Assembly (NCBI RefSeq): GCF_042680885.1
Contig: NZ_JBHUEO010000121.1
Location: 94,544 to 158,543 of the forward strand
Source: Siminovitchia sediminis
Lineage (GTDB): Bacteria > Bacillota > Bacilli > Bacillales > Bacillaceae_C
DNA: 64,000 nt
Reading direction: 5' to 3'
Position 1 is the first letter of the stretch; the number at the start of each line of letters is the position of its first letter. Positions 24,129 to 33,758 of this stretch are shown here, in pieces. A program made the translations under genes and the position numbers. The notes beneath the pieces were generated by a model that saw only the letters and a list, made by a program, of their open reading frames with translations, ran no database searches and was not told where the DNA came from.

Positions 24129-25658
24129 TTAAACAGCAATGTTATCTTCTTCGTTATCTTCCTCTTTTTTTTCCGACAAGAATGCTGTTTCCTGTTTCAA
24201 GGATTTCATGAAGGAAACGATCATGACTAATACTACTACTGTAAAAGGTAATCCTGCTGCTACTGAAACAGATTGTAAAGGAGTCAATCCCCCACTATAA
24301 ATTAAAGTAATAGCTATTGCTGCGATGACGATTCCCCATAATATTTTAGTTCTATTTGTAGGATTGTTAGATTCTTCACTCATCATTCCTAATACAAACA
24401 CAGTTGAATCTGCCGAAGTAACCATAAATATTAGGATGGAAATGATGGACAATGCCATTAACATAGAACTGAATGGGAAGTACTGTAGAAAAAGGAAAAA
24501 TGCTGTGGTCACATCCTCCATTACATTGTTTGCCAATTCACTTCTTCCTAAGTTATGAATGAAATGCAGTGCACTACCGCCGAAAACAGAAAACCACGTG
24601 ATTGATGTGAAAGCCGGTACAAACATTGTACCCATAACAAACTCTTTAATTGTTCTCCCTTTAGAAATTCTTGCGATAAAGATTCCTACGAAAGTGGCAA
24701 AACTTATAATCCATCCCCAATAAAAAATCGTCCAGTTTGAAAGCCAAGTATTGTCTGTTGAAAAAGGCTCCATCCGTAAGCTCATTCCCACTAGGTTTTG
24801 AAGATAGTCTCCACCGGATGCTACTAATATTTGAAGGATTTTTTGTGTTGGACCAAGAATGAAAATTAGCGCCAATATAATAAAACCTATTACTACATTT
24901 ATATTTGACAATCTTTTAATGCCACGGTCCAGTCCATAGCATGCTGACATAACGAAACCAATAGTGATAATCACAAAAAGAATACTTTGAGAAAAACTAG
25001 TATTGTCTATTCCCCAGACAAAGTCTAATCCGCTTGCTACCTGTCTAACACCCAAACCCATTGAAGTTGTAACGCCTGATAGTATTGCGAAGATTGTTAA
25101 AATATTAACAATTTTTCCAATAGGTCCATGTATTTTCTCCCCCAGTAATGGGTATAGCGTATAACTTATGAGAGGGGGATAATTTTTACGAAATTGAAAA
25201 TACGTTATCATTAAACCAATAATACAGTTAACCGCCCAAAAATGAAGACCCCAATGAAAGAAAGAAGTACTCAGCGCCAACTTAGCAGATTCGGAAGTAC
25301 CGCCCTCACCAACTGGGGGAGATAAATAATGCATAACTGGCTCTGCTACTCCCCAAAAGAAAAGACCTGCAGCTAAACCGGTACTAAATAACATCGCTAG
25401 CCATGAACCGGTGCTAAACTCCGGGCGGTCTGAGTCTTTCCCTAATCTTATTTTTCCATATTTAGAGAAAGCTAGATATATGCACATGACCACAAACAGA
25501 GTAAATGAAATCAGGTAAAACCACCCGAAACTATCAGTAGCAAAAACTAGAAAGCTGGAGGAAATCTCACTTAGCTTTTTAGGGCTAAACACTCCAATTA
25601 GAATAAAAATTAAGGTAACCATTAACGATATGATCATGACGGAATTTTTCTTTAACAT
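24129..25658 (-). CDS. BCCT-family betaine/carnitine/choline transporter (OpuD/BetP-like)
   Basis: A 509-residue secondary transporter with twelve predicted helices. The family's FSTGLAAGLFFWGVAEPVMHY motif near residue 92 and the helix-8 region with TIFYWGWIISFATFVGIFIARISKG near residue 310, including the aromatic box WGW, are intact. The glycine-rich first-half loop supports sodium- or proton-coupled uptake of a quaternary ammonium or sulfonium compound. The C-terminus is short and acidic (EEDNEEDNIAV), unlike the long osmosensing tail of BetP. Its promoter lies at 25700-25728. It adds a second uptake route next to the OpuC-type ABC transporter. Confidence 0.93.
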   Translation of the reverse strand: MLKKNSVMIISLMVTLIFILIGVFSPKKLSEISSSFLVFATDSFGWFYLISFTLFVVMCIYLAFSKYGKIRLGKDSDRPEFSTGSWLAMLFSTGLAAGLFFWGVAEPVMHYLSPPVGEGGTSESAKLALSTSFFHWGLHFWAVNCIIGLMITYFQFRKNYPPLISYTLYPLLGEKIHGPIGKIVNILTIFAILSGVTTSMGLGVRQVASGLDFVWGIDNTSFSQSILFVIITIGFVMSACYGLDRGIKRLSNINVVIGFIILALIFILGPTQKILQILVASGGDYLQNLVGMSLRMEPFSTDNTWLSNWTIFYWGWIISFATFVGIFIARISKGRTIKEFVMGTMFVPAFTSITWFSVFGGSALHFIHNLGRSELANNVMEDVTTAFFLFLQYFPFSSMLMALSIISILIFMVTSADSTVFVLGMMSEESNNPTNRTKILWGIVIAAIAITLIYSGGLTPLQSVSVAAGLPFTVVVLVMIVSFMKSLKQETAFLSEKKEEDNEEDNIAV

Positions 25659-25699
25659 ACCACATTTCCCCCTAATGTAAATTTGTGAGAGTAGATTAA

Positions 25700-25728
25700 A
25701 TTATGTTCATCACCACTAGAACAGTCAA
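25700..25728 (-). promoter_or_regulatory. sigma-A type promoter of the BCCT gene
   Basis: On the minus strand TTGACT (25728-25723), 17 bases, CATAAT (25705-25700), about 40 bases before the start codon. Confidence 0.7.
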
Positions 25729-25854
25729 TACTTTATAACGTTTCGAATCACTTTCTTTCATATTAAATTATTTATTAAGTTAATGATAGCACTTACATCC
25801 TCCTACTTTTTGTTGAGTTTTTAAGCGAAAAGTAATAAAAAAGTTGAAATCTAT

Positions 25855-25910
25855 TCGCATGGAATACATTGGGAGACTATAAAAGCTTTTTTTGAGCAGA
25901 ATTCCAATAA
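25855..25910 (+). pseudogene. scrap of another PucR-type regulator C-terminus
   Basis: One frame reads HGIHWETIKAFFEQNSNN, matching the intact regulator's IYWETLKTFFEENFHLES; the DNA is also similar (GGAATA.ATTGGGAGACT). Only about 18 codons remain. The rest of 25729-26166 shows no gene. Confidence 0.6.
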
Positions 25911-26166
25911 TACTTTTAACTCCCCAAAAATGAAGGGCTAGTATTCATTCTTGGTTCGACACAACGTTTCCCCTTCCTATATATTAGTACAACTATTTTA
26001 TAATTTTTTATCAATAATTTAACAGAAAAATAGGAGTATAATACTGTTAATATTTTGAGTATTAAAAGCAGAAGGGGGATTTTGAAAACTCGAAAATGTT
26101 ATATTGAATCCAATTTCAAACGAGCGAAGGGTATAGCAAAAGTAATACACCTTAGGAGGAGTTATA

Positions 26167-26244
26167 ATGTCTAAACCATATTTAGTTATTGAGTGGAATG
26201 ATACAGAAACAGATGCAAAAGGCCATGGAAGCGGTATCTTCTAG
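26167..26244 (+). pseudogene. N-terminal scrap of a Glu/Leu-type amino-acid dehydrogenase
   Basis: After a good AGGAGGAG site the frame reads MSKPYLVIEWNDTETDAKGH and stops after 25 codons. The VIEWNDTET.AKG opening is the one I recall for a family of Glu/Leu/Phe/Val dehydrogenase-like proteins. The catalytic and NAD-binding parts are missing. The match is from memory and short. Confidence 0.42.
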
Positions 26245-26270
26245 CAGAAGAAAAACAGCTGTCCAGAGTA

Positions 26271-26498
26271 TTGGTGGAAGTTATATTTTTCAGTATTTCG
26301 GATGATGCAGCGGGGGACTTGGATCTAATGATGGGTACATTGGAAGGTGAAAACATGTTTTGGTCAACACGTGTTGATTGTGATTCGAAAGTAAAAACCT
26401 TGCTACTCATTCATCTGGTGGAATATTTACATAAAGGTTTTAATACGAAAGCATTTGATCACAGCTTCTATTCGGCAACATCCACGAACATCCGATAA
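26271..26498 (+). other. unrecognised open frame of 75 codons
   Basis: An open frame follows the dehydrogenase scrap, with no clear ribosome site and no family I recognise. It has an acidic stretch (DDAAGDLDLM) and an aromatic end. It may be coding DNA that lost its start, or noise. Confidence 0.25.
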
Positions 26499-26562
26499 AA
26501 ATGTTATCCCTCTACGGAGGCATCCTTTTACTAGAAATTAAAGACATTCAGGAGGATTTACA

Positions 26563-28233
26563 ATGATTAACCATACAGAATATACAGTAGCAGATGCGAT
26601 AGTAGAAGAACTGGTCGCAGCAGGAGTTGAGGTTATTTTTGGAATAGTGAGTATTCACAATATGCCAATCTATGATGCGATGCTTCGCAATGGAAAGATA
26701 AGAATGGCCACTGCGCGCGGTGAAAGCGGTGCGGTTAACATGGCTGACGCTTATGCGCGTGCAACCGGTAAACTCGGTGTAGTTTTGACAAGCACAGGTG
26801 CAGGCGCAGGAAATGGTGCAGGCTCATTGACGGAAACGTGGAATTCCGGTACTCCGCTTCTCCATATTACAGGTGAAGCAGATTCTAACTATATCGGAAC
26901 CGACCAGCGTTATATCCACGAATGCAGGGACCAGCTGAAGATGATGGAAGGAGCAAACAAGGCGGCGTACCTCTTGAAGCGTCCAAAATTGATCACTCCG
27001 TTTATAAGAAAAGCAATCAAAGAGGCGCAGACTGTTCCGACAGGACCTATTACCGTCTCCATTCCAACAAATTTCCAGGCAATGATCATTCCGCAAAACC
27101 AATTGGTTGAAGTGGCAACTGTTCAAGATCCTGAAGCTAAGGTTAACCTTCCAGTTGAAGTAATTGAAAAAATTGCTACAGCAAAAAGACCGGTCATTTG
27201 GACAGGTGACGGGATTATTCATTCAGGTGCATCTGAAGAACTATTGGAATTAGTGGAGAAGATCCAGCCTGCAGTAGTCACTAGTGAATCTGGAAAAGGA
27301 TCTATTCCTGAGAATCACCCTCTTTGCATCGGCAATTTCTCGTTTTTCCCTCAATTTGAGGAGCTCTTGGAAAAGGCAGATTTGCTTATTAGCATTGGAG
27401 TTCGTTTCCGAAGAGAAGAAACAAATGGATGGACATCTCCAGTTCCTAAAAATCACATCAATATAGATCTTAATCCAAATGCATTTAACCGCAACTTCGA
27501 TACAATGTACGGTTTGGTTGGCGATGCCAAAGCAGTTTTACAAGAAATCAACAAAGCATTAGCAAACAGGGAGATTACTCCGGATACCTCATATGTGGAT
27601 GAAGTGAGAACCGTCCGCCAAGCGGTTCGCGACAGCCTATGCTGCACGATAAAACCATATGGTGATATCGCTGCGATCATGAATGAACAGCTTCCGGAGA
27701 ATACTGTCCTTATTACTGACGTAACAATCCCTGGATACATATGGGCAAACAAATTGGTCGACATTCACGAGCCTAGAAATTACCTTTACATGACTGGCGG
27801 CGGTATTGGACAAGGCTTGCCAATGGCGATTGGTGCAAAAGTCGGTCAACCGGAAAAGCCTGTTGTTCTTGTTGCAGGTGACGGCGGCTTCATGGTGAAT
27901 GCTGGTGAAATGATCACTGCGGTTCAGGAGGATGCACCGGTCATCATTCTGTTATTCGATGATGGCGGCTACGGAATTTTAAAATACTACCAGGAAGCAG
28001 CTTATGGCAGAAAAACGGCAGTGGATTTGAAAAACCCTGATTTCGTCATGATGGCAAAATCTATGGGCTTTGACTCAGAAAAGGTTACTACTGTCGAAGA
28101 GTTTGAAAAAGGTTTGGCTAATGCGCTTGAAAGCAAAAAGCCTTACATGGTTGTTGTAGATGTAGAAGCATTTGGAATCCTTCACTATGAAGATTCCGAT
28201 GAATATATCCGTTCTTTCCGTCCGCACAACTAA
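26563..28233 (+). CDS. thiamine-diphosphate-dependent enzyme, acetolactate synthase-like
   Basis: A 556-residue ThDP enzyme with the three-domain layout of acetolactate synthase, sulfopyruvate or 2-oxo-acid decarboxylases. The catalytic Glu lies in ATARGESGAVNMADAYAR (Glu54). A central Rossmann-like domain (KRPVIWTGDG) follows, and the ThDP motif begins GDGGFMVNAGEMITAV near residue 440. The second half of that motif reads FDDGGYG, with Asp where Asn usually sits, a small variation. The residues that bind FAD in true acetolactate synthase were not judged. An AGGAGG site precedes the ATG by seven bases. It probably decarboxylates a 2-oxo acid, with the following aldehyde dehydrogenase taking the product. 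The decayed amino-acid dehydrogenase upstream would supply the oxo acid. Confidence 0.82.
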   Translation: MINHTEYTVADAIVEELVAAGVEVIFGIVSIHNMPIYDAMLRNGKIRMATARGESGAVNMADAYARATGKLGVVLTSTGAGAGNGAGSLTETWNSGTPLLHITGEADSNYIGTDQRYIHECRDQLKMMEGANKAAYLLKRPKLITPFIRKAIKEAQTVPTGPITVSIPTNFQAMIIPQNQLVEVATVQDPEAKVNLPVEVIEKIATAKRPVIWTGDGIIHSGASEELLELVEKIQPAVVTSESGKGSIPENHPLCIGNFSFFPQFEELLEKADLLISIGVRFRREETNGWTSPVPKNHINIDLNPNAFNRNFDTMYGLVGDAKAVLQEINKALANREITPDTSYVDEVRTVRQAVRDSLCCTIKPYGDIAAIMNEQLPENTVLITDVTIPGYIWANKLVDIHEPRNYLYMTGGGIGQGLPMAIGAKVGQPEKPVVLVAGDGGFMVNAGEMITAVQEDAPVIILLFDDGGYGILKYYQEAAYGRKTAVDLKNPDFVMMAKSMGFDSEKVTTVEEFEKGLANALESKKPYMVVVDVEAFGILHYEDSDEYIRSFRPHN

Positions 28234-28280
28234 TACGGAACAACTTACAAAAGTACGGCTAGGAAACATTTATCTTAACA

Positions 28281-28334
28281 AAACATTGGCGACCGTATGG
28301 GAGAAGTAACCTGCATATGGCAGCCAATGTTTTT
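28281..28334 (+). terminator. hairpin between TPP enzyme and aldehyde dehydrogenase
   Basis: AAAACATTGGC pairs with GCCAATGTTTT across a 30-base loop. It may attenuate transcription between the two genes. Confidence 0.45.
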
Positions 28335-28448
28335 ATGGTGGGCGCATGGCTTTTAAAATATGACAAATGAAAAATCCGAAACAATTTATTAAATGAAATT
28401 GTTGCAAAATTGCAGTTCAATCAGCTGTGAACAAGGAGGCATAAGGTT

Positions 28449-29921
28449 ATGGCAAAAGAATTGAAGTTATATATAAACGGGAAATGGGTGGATTCAAGCA
28501 ATCCGGAAAAGCAGGATATCTTAAATCCGGCCAACCAGGAAGTCATTGCCAAATCCCCACTAGCTACAGTAGAAGAGACAGAAGAAGCGATAAAAATTGC
28601 CAAATTAACATTTGAAAGCGGCGTTTGGTCTGAACGCTCCCCGCTAGAAAGATCAACAGTACTACTGCAGATCGCTGAAAAAATGGAGGAACATCTGGAA
28701 GATATTATAGAACTGGAAATCCAAAATAACGGTAAAACCAGACGTGAGGCACAATCGGATGCTACCGGGGCAGTTTACACATTCCGTTTCTATGCTGGAT
28801 TGCTCAACAATCATAAAGGTCAAATATATGAATATTCCGAGAAGTTGCAAACAATGATTGTTAAGGAACCGATGGGAGTTGCTGGATTGATTGTTCCCTG
28901 GAACTACCCTTTATTGATGAGTGTATGGAAAATTGCCCCCGCCCTGGCAGCAGGAAACTGCATTCTTTTAAAACCAGCTGAAATTACGCCAATGACAGCG
29001 GTGAAGGTATTTGAAATTATTGATGAATCAGATCTCCCGAAAGGTGTGGCACAATTGATAATGGGATCCGGTTCCAAAGTGGGGCAGGCAATTGCAGAAA
29101 GTGATGATGTCGATGTTGTTTCGTTTACTGGAAGCACCGCAGTCGGACGCAACATTATGCAGGCGGCAGCGGGCAATCTGAAAAAAGTCTCTTTGGAACT
29201 TGGAGGAAAATCACCGAACATTATTTTCGATGATGCCAATCTCGAAACAGCTATCACCTATTCGTTATTTGGAATCTTCATGGGATCTGGTCAGGTTTGC
29301 TCATCTGGAAGCCGTATTTTGGTACAAGAAGGGATTTTCGATGATTTCGTTGCCGAATATGTAAAAAGAGCTAAAGGAATCAAGGTTGGTCCGGGAAATG
29401 ACGAAAATTCGCAAATGGGTGCCATCGTCAGCGAAAAACACATGGAAAAAATTTTGAACTATATCCAAATTGGAAAAGAAGAGGGTGCAACGCTTGAATG
29501 TGGAGGCAATCGCATTGAGAGGGATGGCATGCATCGTGGCTTCTTTATTGAGCCGACCGTTTTCACTGATGTAACGAGCGACATGAGAATTGTCAGAGAA
29601 GAGATATTTGGTCCTGTCGTCGCTATTCAAAAGTTTAAAGATGAAGCCGAAGTAATCAGAATTGCGAACGATACGGAATATGGGCTTGCAGGCGCTGTAT
29701 TCTCCAAAGATCAAAATAAAGCGATGCGTGTCATTAAAAAAGTACGAGCGGGAATCACTTGGATCAATGCCTACCATCTGACAAATATTCAGGCCCCGTG
29801 GGGAGGCTATAAACAAAGTGGTATCGGTAGAAGCCTCGGCACGTTTGGAATGGATGAATATCAAGAGGTAAAACAAATCAATATCAATCTTGAAACAAAG
29901 CCAATTCAATGGTTTGAATGA
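28449..29921 (+). CDS. aldehyde dehydrogenase, betaine-aldehyde type
   Basis: A 490-residue aldehyde dehydrogenase of the betaine-aldehyde/gamma-aminobutyraldehyde group. IVPWNYPLLMSVWKIAPALAAG binds cofactor, the general base is in KVSLELGGKSPNIIF, and the catalytic Cys is in GSGQVCSSGSRILV (about Cys284). EEIFGPVVAIQKF and the end motif GGYKQSGIGRSLG are complete. An AAGGAGG site is nine bases upstream. It follows the TPP enzyme after 215 bases with a hairpin between, so both may be one unit. It could take the decarboxylation product aldehyde or a betaine aldehyde. It is the last intact gene of element A. Confidence 0.87.
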   Translation: MAKELKLYINGKWVDSSNPEKQDILNPANQEVIAKSPLATVEETEEAIKIAKLTFESGVWSERSPLERSTVLLQIAEKMEEHLEDIIELEIQNNGKTRREAQSDATGAVYTFRFYAGLLNNHKGQIYEYSEKLQTMIVKEPMGVAGLIVPWNYPLLMSVWKIAPALAAGNCILLKPAEITPMTAVKVFEIIDESDLPKGVAQLIMGSGSKVGQAIAESDDVDVVSFTGSTAVGRNIMQAAAGNLKKVSLELGGKSPNIIFDDANLETAITYSLFGIFMGSGQVCSSGSRILVQEGIFDDFVAEYVKRAKGIKVGPGNDENSQMGAIVSEKHMEKILNYIQIGKEEGATLECGGNRIERDGMHRGFFIEPTVFTDVTSDMRIVREEIFGPVVAIQKFKDEAEVIRIANDTEYGLAGAVFSKDQNKAMRVIKKVRAGITWINAYHLTNIQAPWGGYKQSGIGRSLGTFGMDEYQEVKQININLETKPIQWFE

Positions 29922-30061
29922 GAATCGGGTCAGGCTATATTGCTTGACTTTTGCTGAAAAAGTTAATACAACGCGAGTGATTAATTTTGTGATTTTTTAT
30001 CTAAACAAAATAAACCCCAAAAAGCCTGTACCATTTATATATCGTCAAAACTGCACCAATA

Positions 30062-30152
30062 TAAAAAGCGCCTAACCCCTTGACAACAAAGGGTTAGGCG
30101 CTTCTCTCTTATATCGGGATGACAGGATTTGAACCTGCGACTCCTAGCACCC
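30062..30152. repeat. middle attachment repeat between elements A and B
   Basis: 30114-30152 repeats the tRNA-Pro 3' half, ending at GCACCC where the sequence turns to TACGG instead of the tRNA's CATGC. The tRNA terminator copy is at 30062-30103. It is both the right end of element A and the left end of element B. Confidence 0.88.
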
Positions 30153-30446
30153 TACGGTGAAAGATTGATTATTTTATAACAGTTTTGGTTGTGGAAACGT
30201 TGGTATATTAACAATTTCCAGATGTATATTTTATGTGTTTGATGGAATTGGGTTCATATGCAGAAGTTAAACCCTAAACCCCAAAAGAGTATTCGTTTTT
30301 CTTTTTTTCTTCTTTCCTGTTCAATTAAATTTAGTATAATATGTTTTGCGAAAAACAACATGATTATTAATTTAACGTGTTCTGGCATATGTTGATTTAT
30401 AATGAACACAAGTCTTTATTATTTCAATTTAAAAATACCCCAAGCG

Positions 30447-31640
30447 TTATAAAACCTTGGGGTTAAATAAATTATCCAATTTGTTTGCGGCACCCCGGTT
30501 AGCTTCTTTTAGGAAATGGCCGTAAGTGTTCATGGTCATCTGTATATCAGAGTGTCCTAAGCGCTCAGAGATTATCTTAGGATGCTCTCCTTGATTGATT
30601 AACAAAGTAGCAGCAGTATGCCGCAGATCGTGGAAACGAATTCGCTTGAAAGGGGGCTTATTCTCTTTTTCTAAATGCCCATTGATTCGGTCTAAAAACC
30701 TTCTCCACCAGGTACTAGGTACGCTTGGAAAATAAGGCTTGCCCATATTTGAAGAGAAAACAAAGAAATATTCTCCGCCTTCCCATAGTTCAGCCGCTTG
30801 AAGTCGTTCTTTTTTCTTGAAGAGGTGAAAATCCTTTAGCTCTTTAATTAAGAATTGAGGGGCCACTACAATTCTTTCTTTTCCGTTTTTAGGTGGGCCT
30901 AAAAAGAGCCCCTGTTCTTTAGTATAGGAAAGAGTCTGGTGTATGTGTATTTCATGGGTATCAAAATCAATATCATCCCATTGGAGGGCAAGTATCTCTC
31001 CACGGCGAAGTCCGACATTAATGGCTATTTTGACCATAAGGCGGTATTGCTGCTTTTCATCTTTCAATAGATCAATTAGTTGAAATACTTCGTCAGTCGT
31101 GTAAACATCATACTTTTTATATCTAACGATGGGCTTTTCGGCATTTTCTACTGGATTATGTTTAACAAGCTGGTTTTTCTTTGCAAAGTTAAAAATGCTT
31201 CTTAACACGTTGTAATGCTTTTGGATATAAGAAGATGACAGGCCGCCTTCTTTTCCATCATTACGGGTGGTTTCTAGGCTTTTCAGATAATCAGTTATAT
31301 GGATGGGCATGACCTTATTCATTTGTCGGTTTTTAAAAACTGGTAGGATATGCCCATTCAGCAAATGCTCATACATTTCAAGCGTTCCTGGAGACAATTT
31401 CCCTTCTGCATATTTGCTTTTCCATTCTTCAATAAATTGTCCAAACTTCATCTTAGTGGGGTCAATATATTCCTGGGCCTCAATTTCAGTAACAAAAGCG
31501 GCAAGCATTTTCCTTGCTTCCGTTTTATTTTTTACTTTTACAGTTTTCCGCTTGCGAATCTGCTTCCCGTTTTCGTCATATCCGAGACTGACTTCCAATC
31601 TCCAGGAGTTTTTCCCCCTTTGTTCGATACGGCCAGCCAT
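30447..31640 (-). CDS. int: tyrosine-type site-specific integrase
   Basis: A 397-residue phage-type integrase. The N-terminal AP2-like arm-binding domain (RIEQRGKNSWRLEVSLGYDE) is followed by the SAM-like core-binding domain (FGQFIEEWKSKYAEGKLS) and the catalytic domain. Catalytic residues are visible: Arg in VGLRRGEILALQWDDID, His-x-x-Arg in FHDLRHTAATLL, and the Tyr in MTMNTYGHF. The start at 31640 has GGAGGG nine bases upstream; ATG 31646, two codons earlier, lies too close to it. The gene sits 295 bases inside the middle attachment repeat and is divergent from the excisionase-like genes. It should recombine within the tRNA-Pro gene. Confidence 0.95.
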   Translation of the reverse strand: MAGRIEQRGKNSWRLEVSLGYDENGKQIRKRKTVKVKNKTEARKMLAAFVTEIEAQEYIDPTKMKFGQFIEEWKSKYAEGKLSPGTLEMYEHLLNGHILPVFKNRQMNKVMPIHITDYLKSLETTRNDGKEGGLSSSYIQKHYNVLRSIFNFAKKNQLVKHNPVENAEKPIVRYKKYDVYTTDEVFQLIDLLKDEKQQYRLMVKIAINVGLRRGEILALQWDDIDFDTHEIHIHQTLSYTKEQGLFLGPPKNGKERIVVAPQFLIKELKDFHLFKKKERLQAAELWEGGEYFFVFSSNMGKPYFPSVPSTWWRRFLDRINGHLEKENKPPFKRIRFHDLRHTAATLLINQGEHPKIISERLGHSDIQMTMNTYGHFLKEANRGAANKLDNLFNPKVL

Positions 31641-32029
31641 GTTCATTCACCCTCCATTATAAAGTTTTCGGTAAATTTCCTGATTTTTTGCTTGTCTAAT
31701 TCCGAACAAGCCTTATTAAATTTTTGTATTTTACACAAATCATATCATAAAGATCCTTAATTATTAACTTCTTCTTGTAATATTCAAAAAGTTAAGCTGT
31801 GGCATGACAAGCTAATAATCTATTAACTTTGTTAGAGGATTGGAAAGGAATGAAGCAAATTAAGGAAAGCTATTCCTATTTTATACCCATAGCAAATTGA
31901 GAAATCAGAGGAGCAAAGCGGTAAAAAATTAAAAAAATAACAGACCCAAAATAATTTATAAAAACTACTTAGAATATCCAGCAGATGTATGTACAATGCC
32001 TTGTAAGAATATAAAAGGAGTGGAAAAAC
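31641..32029. other. integrase/excisionase divergent control region
   Basis: A 389-base AT-rich stretch with no gene. It must hold both promoters. Its right end resembles the sequence before the second excisionase copy (TATAAAAA.C.ACTTA followed by a CATACATC/TGCGTAG-like box), suggesting a shared control site duplicated with the gene. Confidence 0.4.
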
Positions 32030-32269
32030 ATGCCTAATCTTAAGGAAGCAATTAAACAACATTATAAAAGCCAGAAGCCAGCGTACGCACCGATTCAACG
32101 TACAACTCTGACTGTAAAGGAAGTATCTGCGTACCTAGATATAAGCACTGACTTCGTTTATAAGCTGGTTAGGGAAAAACAAATTCCCCACGTAAAAATT
32201 GGAAGTCGCATTTTATTTAAAAAAACGTCAATCGAAAGATGGCTCAATGAAATTGAATTTTCGCCATAA
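32030..32269 (+). CDS. xis: excisionase-family helix-turn-helix protein, copy 1
   Basis: A 79-residue protein with a MerR-like winged helix of the excisionase type: LTVKEVSAYLDISTDFVYKL, then VREKQIPHVKIGSRILFKK, then WLNE. An N-terminal helical extension (NLKEAIKQHYKSQKP) is shared with copy 2. AAAGGAG lies before the ATG. Proteins of this kind bend DNA at attachment sites to favour excision, or act as regulators. It is divergent from the integrase gene, as expected. Confidence 0.85.
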   Translation: MPNLKEAIKQHYKSQKPAYAPIQRTTLTVKEVSAYLDISTDFVYKLVREKQIPHVKIGSRILFKKTSIERWLNEIEFSP

Positions 32270-32289
32270 GGAGATGGGGAAAATTGTTT

Positions 32290-32640
32290 AAAATTAAGAT
32301 TTTGAATCCTAAAGCAGTTTTAAAAACAGCTGTAATTCTTGAAGTTGCAGCAACAATGAGGGGATCATATGTTAGGTCATTTAAATGTATATCTCCTTCA
32401 TTGTATTTTTCTAAGGTTTCTTTAAAGATTCGGTCGTAATTTAGCCTTCACCGTCCGCGGGAGGCTCGGTCCGTTTTTGCATATTTTTGTAATAAAGTCT
32501 TCATACTTCTGGGACCACAAATCACTGACCCAGTTCATCATTTCCAGTAAAGTGCCTTAATAAGCTGTTCTTAAAGCGTTTTCTGCTTTTGCAAGTTCAT
32601 ATAGTTATTTAATAATTACTCGTACATTGAGGATTTGATG
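32290..32640 (-). pseudogene. decayed reading frame between the two excisionase genes
   Basis: The stretch 32270-33100 has no intact gene. On the minus strand a broken frame reads MMNWVSDLWSQKYEDFITKI, then after a shift LNYDRIFKETLEKYNEGDIH and LNDLTYDPLIVAATSR. This has protein-like composition, but I recognise no family. The remainder up to 33100 is AT-rich with nothing clear. Confidence 0.4.
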
Positions 32641-33100
32641 ATCCAGCCGAAAAAGAGTGGACTAAATTTATATTTTTGATACTTCCTACCTTGTTAGAAA
32701 AATATTTTCAGTCCGTGTGGCTATAAATCTCCATTAAATATAGGGGTATTCACTTGTTATGGCTTTTTTATATCCCGTTGGTGTTCTTTTTCGTATTAAA
32801 TAGTAGCTTCATTGAGGGCGGAAAAACAATAACAATGACGTGTAGGGTTATTAATTTCATTATTAAATGTGCGGGTATAAACAAGTAATTAAACGAAAAG
32901 TACTAAGTTTCGGATAATTGTTCAAGAAAATTTATCTTTCAATAACTAAAATGATTCTATGCAAAAGCATAAAATCACAAAATCGGTTGTAGAAAAAGGG
33001 ATTGAGGGTGAAAAAACAAAAAAAAACAAAAAAATTATAAAAATCACTTAAAACCTCCACTATGCGTAGTTAAAATGCTTAATAAAGGGAGGGAAAAAAT

Positions 33101-33340
33101 ATGTCTGGACTTCACGGAGCGATTAAAGAACACTACGAAAGGCAAAAACCAAAGTATGTGCCAATTGAGAGAAAAGCATTAGATACAAGGGAGGTAGCTG
33201 AACTTTTAGGAGTAAGCAAATTTTTGATTTACCGATTGGTTAGGGAGAAGCAGATTCCTTTTGTACGCATAGGAACTCGATTAATCTACCGAAAAAATTC
33301 TATTGAAAAATGGTTAAATGAACTGGAATACACACCGTAA
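33101..33340 (+). CDS. excisionase-family helix-turn-helix protein, copy 2
   Basis: A 79-residue paralogue of the protein at 32030, same length and about 60% alike by eye: LDTREVAELLGVSKFLIYRL, then VREKQIPFVRIGTRLIYRK, then WLNELEYTP. GGGAGGG stands before the ATG. With two similar proteins, one may be the directionality factor and the other a regulator of the primase side, or they may stem from a duplication with decay in between. Confidence 0.85.
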   Translation: MSGLHGAIKEHYERQKPKYVPIERKALDTREVAELLGVSKFLIYRLVREKQIPFVRIGTRLIYRKNSIEKWLNELEYTP

Positions 33341-33758
33341 GGAGAGATAAAAGTGCATGGTTAGAACACCAAGGTATGGATCAATGCCGGACTCTTGGTA
33401 GCGGCAGTAATTATTGAGAAGCCCATCTATTTTAATGCTTAACAGGTGATATATGTTACACGTTTTGGAAATTAAATTAATCAACAAAGCATTAAATGCC
33501 ATAGAGAAAATCACTATCAAGAGAAAGAACTCATTTCAAAGATTTCATGATGTGGCTGGATGATTGAAAGACGGGGTATAGATGGATCAAGTTAAAAGTA
33601 AAAAACACCTACATCATAGCAGTTATGCGAATGAAGAGTCTAACCGATTATGAGGGTTCGAAGTCACCTAGACCAGAACCTTCATAAAATCACCTACATT
33701 TACTATATCATTTGTCACAATATAAATAAGATGTCTTTTAAGGGGAGGAGGTTAAAGA
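33341..33758. promoter_or_regulatory. leader region of the primase gene with inverted repeat
   Basis: No solid gene in this gap. One fragment reads KVWINAGLLVAAVIIEKPIY and may be the tail of a lost small gene. TTATGAGGGTTC (33648-33659) faces GAACCTTCATAA (33676-33687), an inverted repeat with one mismatch, 70 bases before the primase start. It could be an operator or a terminator-like stem. Confidence 0.4.

Larger units (their letters stand above)
9872..30152. mobile_element. integrative element A (integrase decayed)
   Basis: Bounded by direct repeats of the tRNA-Pro 3' half at 9872-9914 and 30114-30152. Just inside the left repeat lies the tail of a tyrosine integrase in the same place and orientation as the intact integrase of element B. 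The 120 bases following each repeat are also similar, including GTGAAAGAT.GATTATTTTATAACAGTTTTGG. Cargo is an osmolyte-type transporter, a flavin monooxygenase unit, a BCCT transporter and a TPP-enzyme unit, with many dead gene fragments. With its own integrase broken, it may depend on element B's enzyme to move. Confidence 0.75.
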
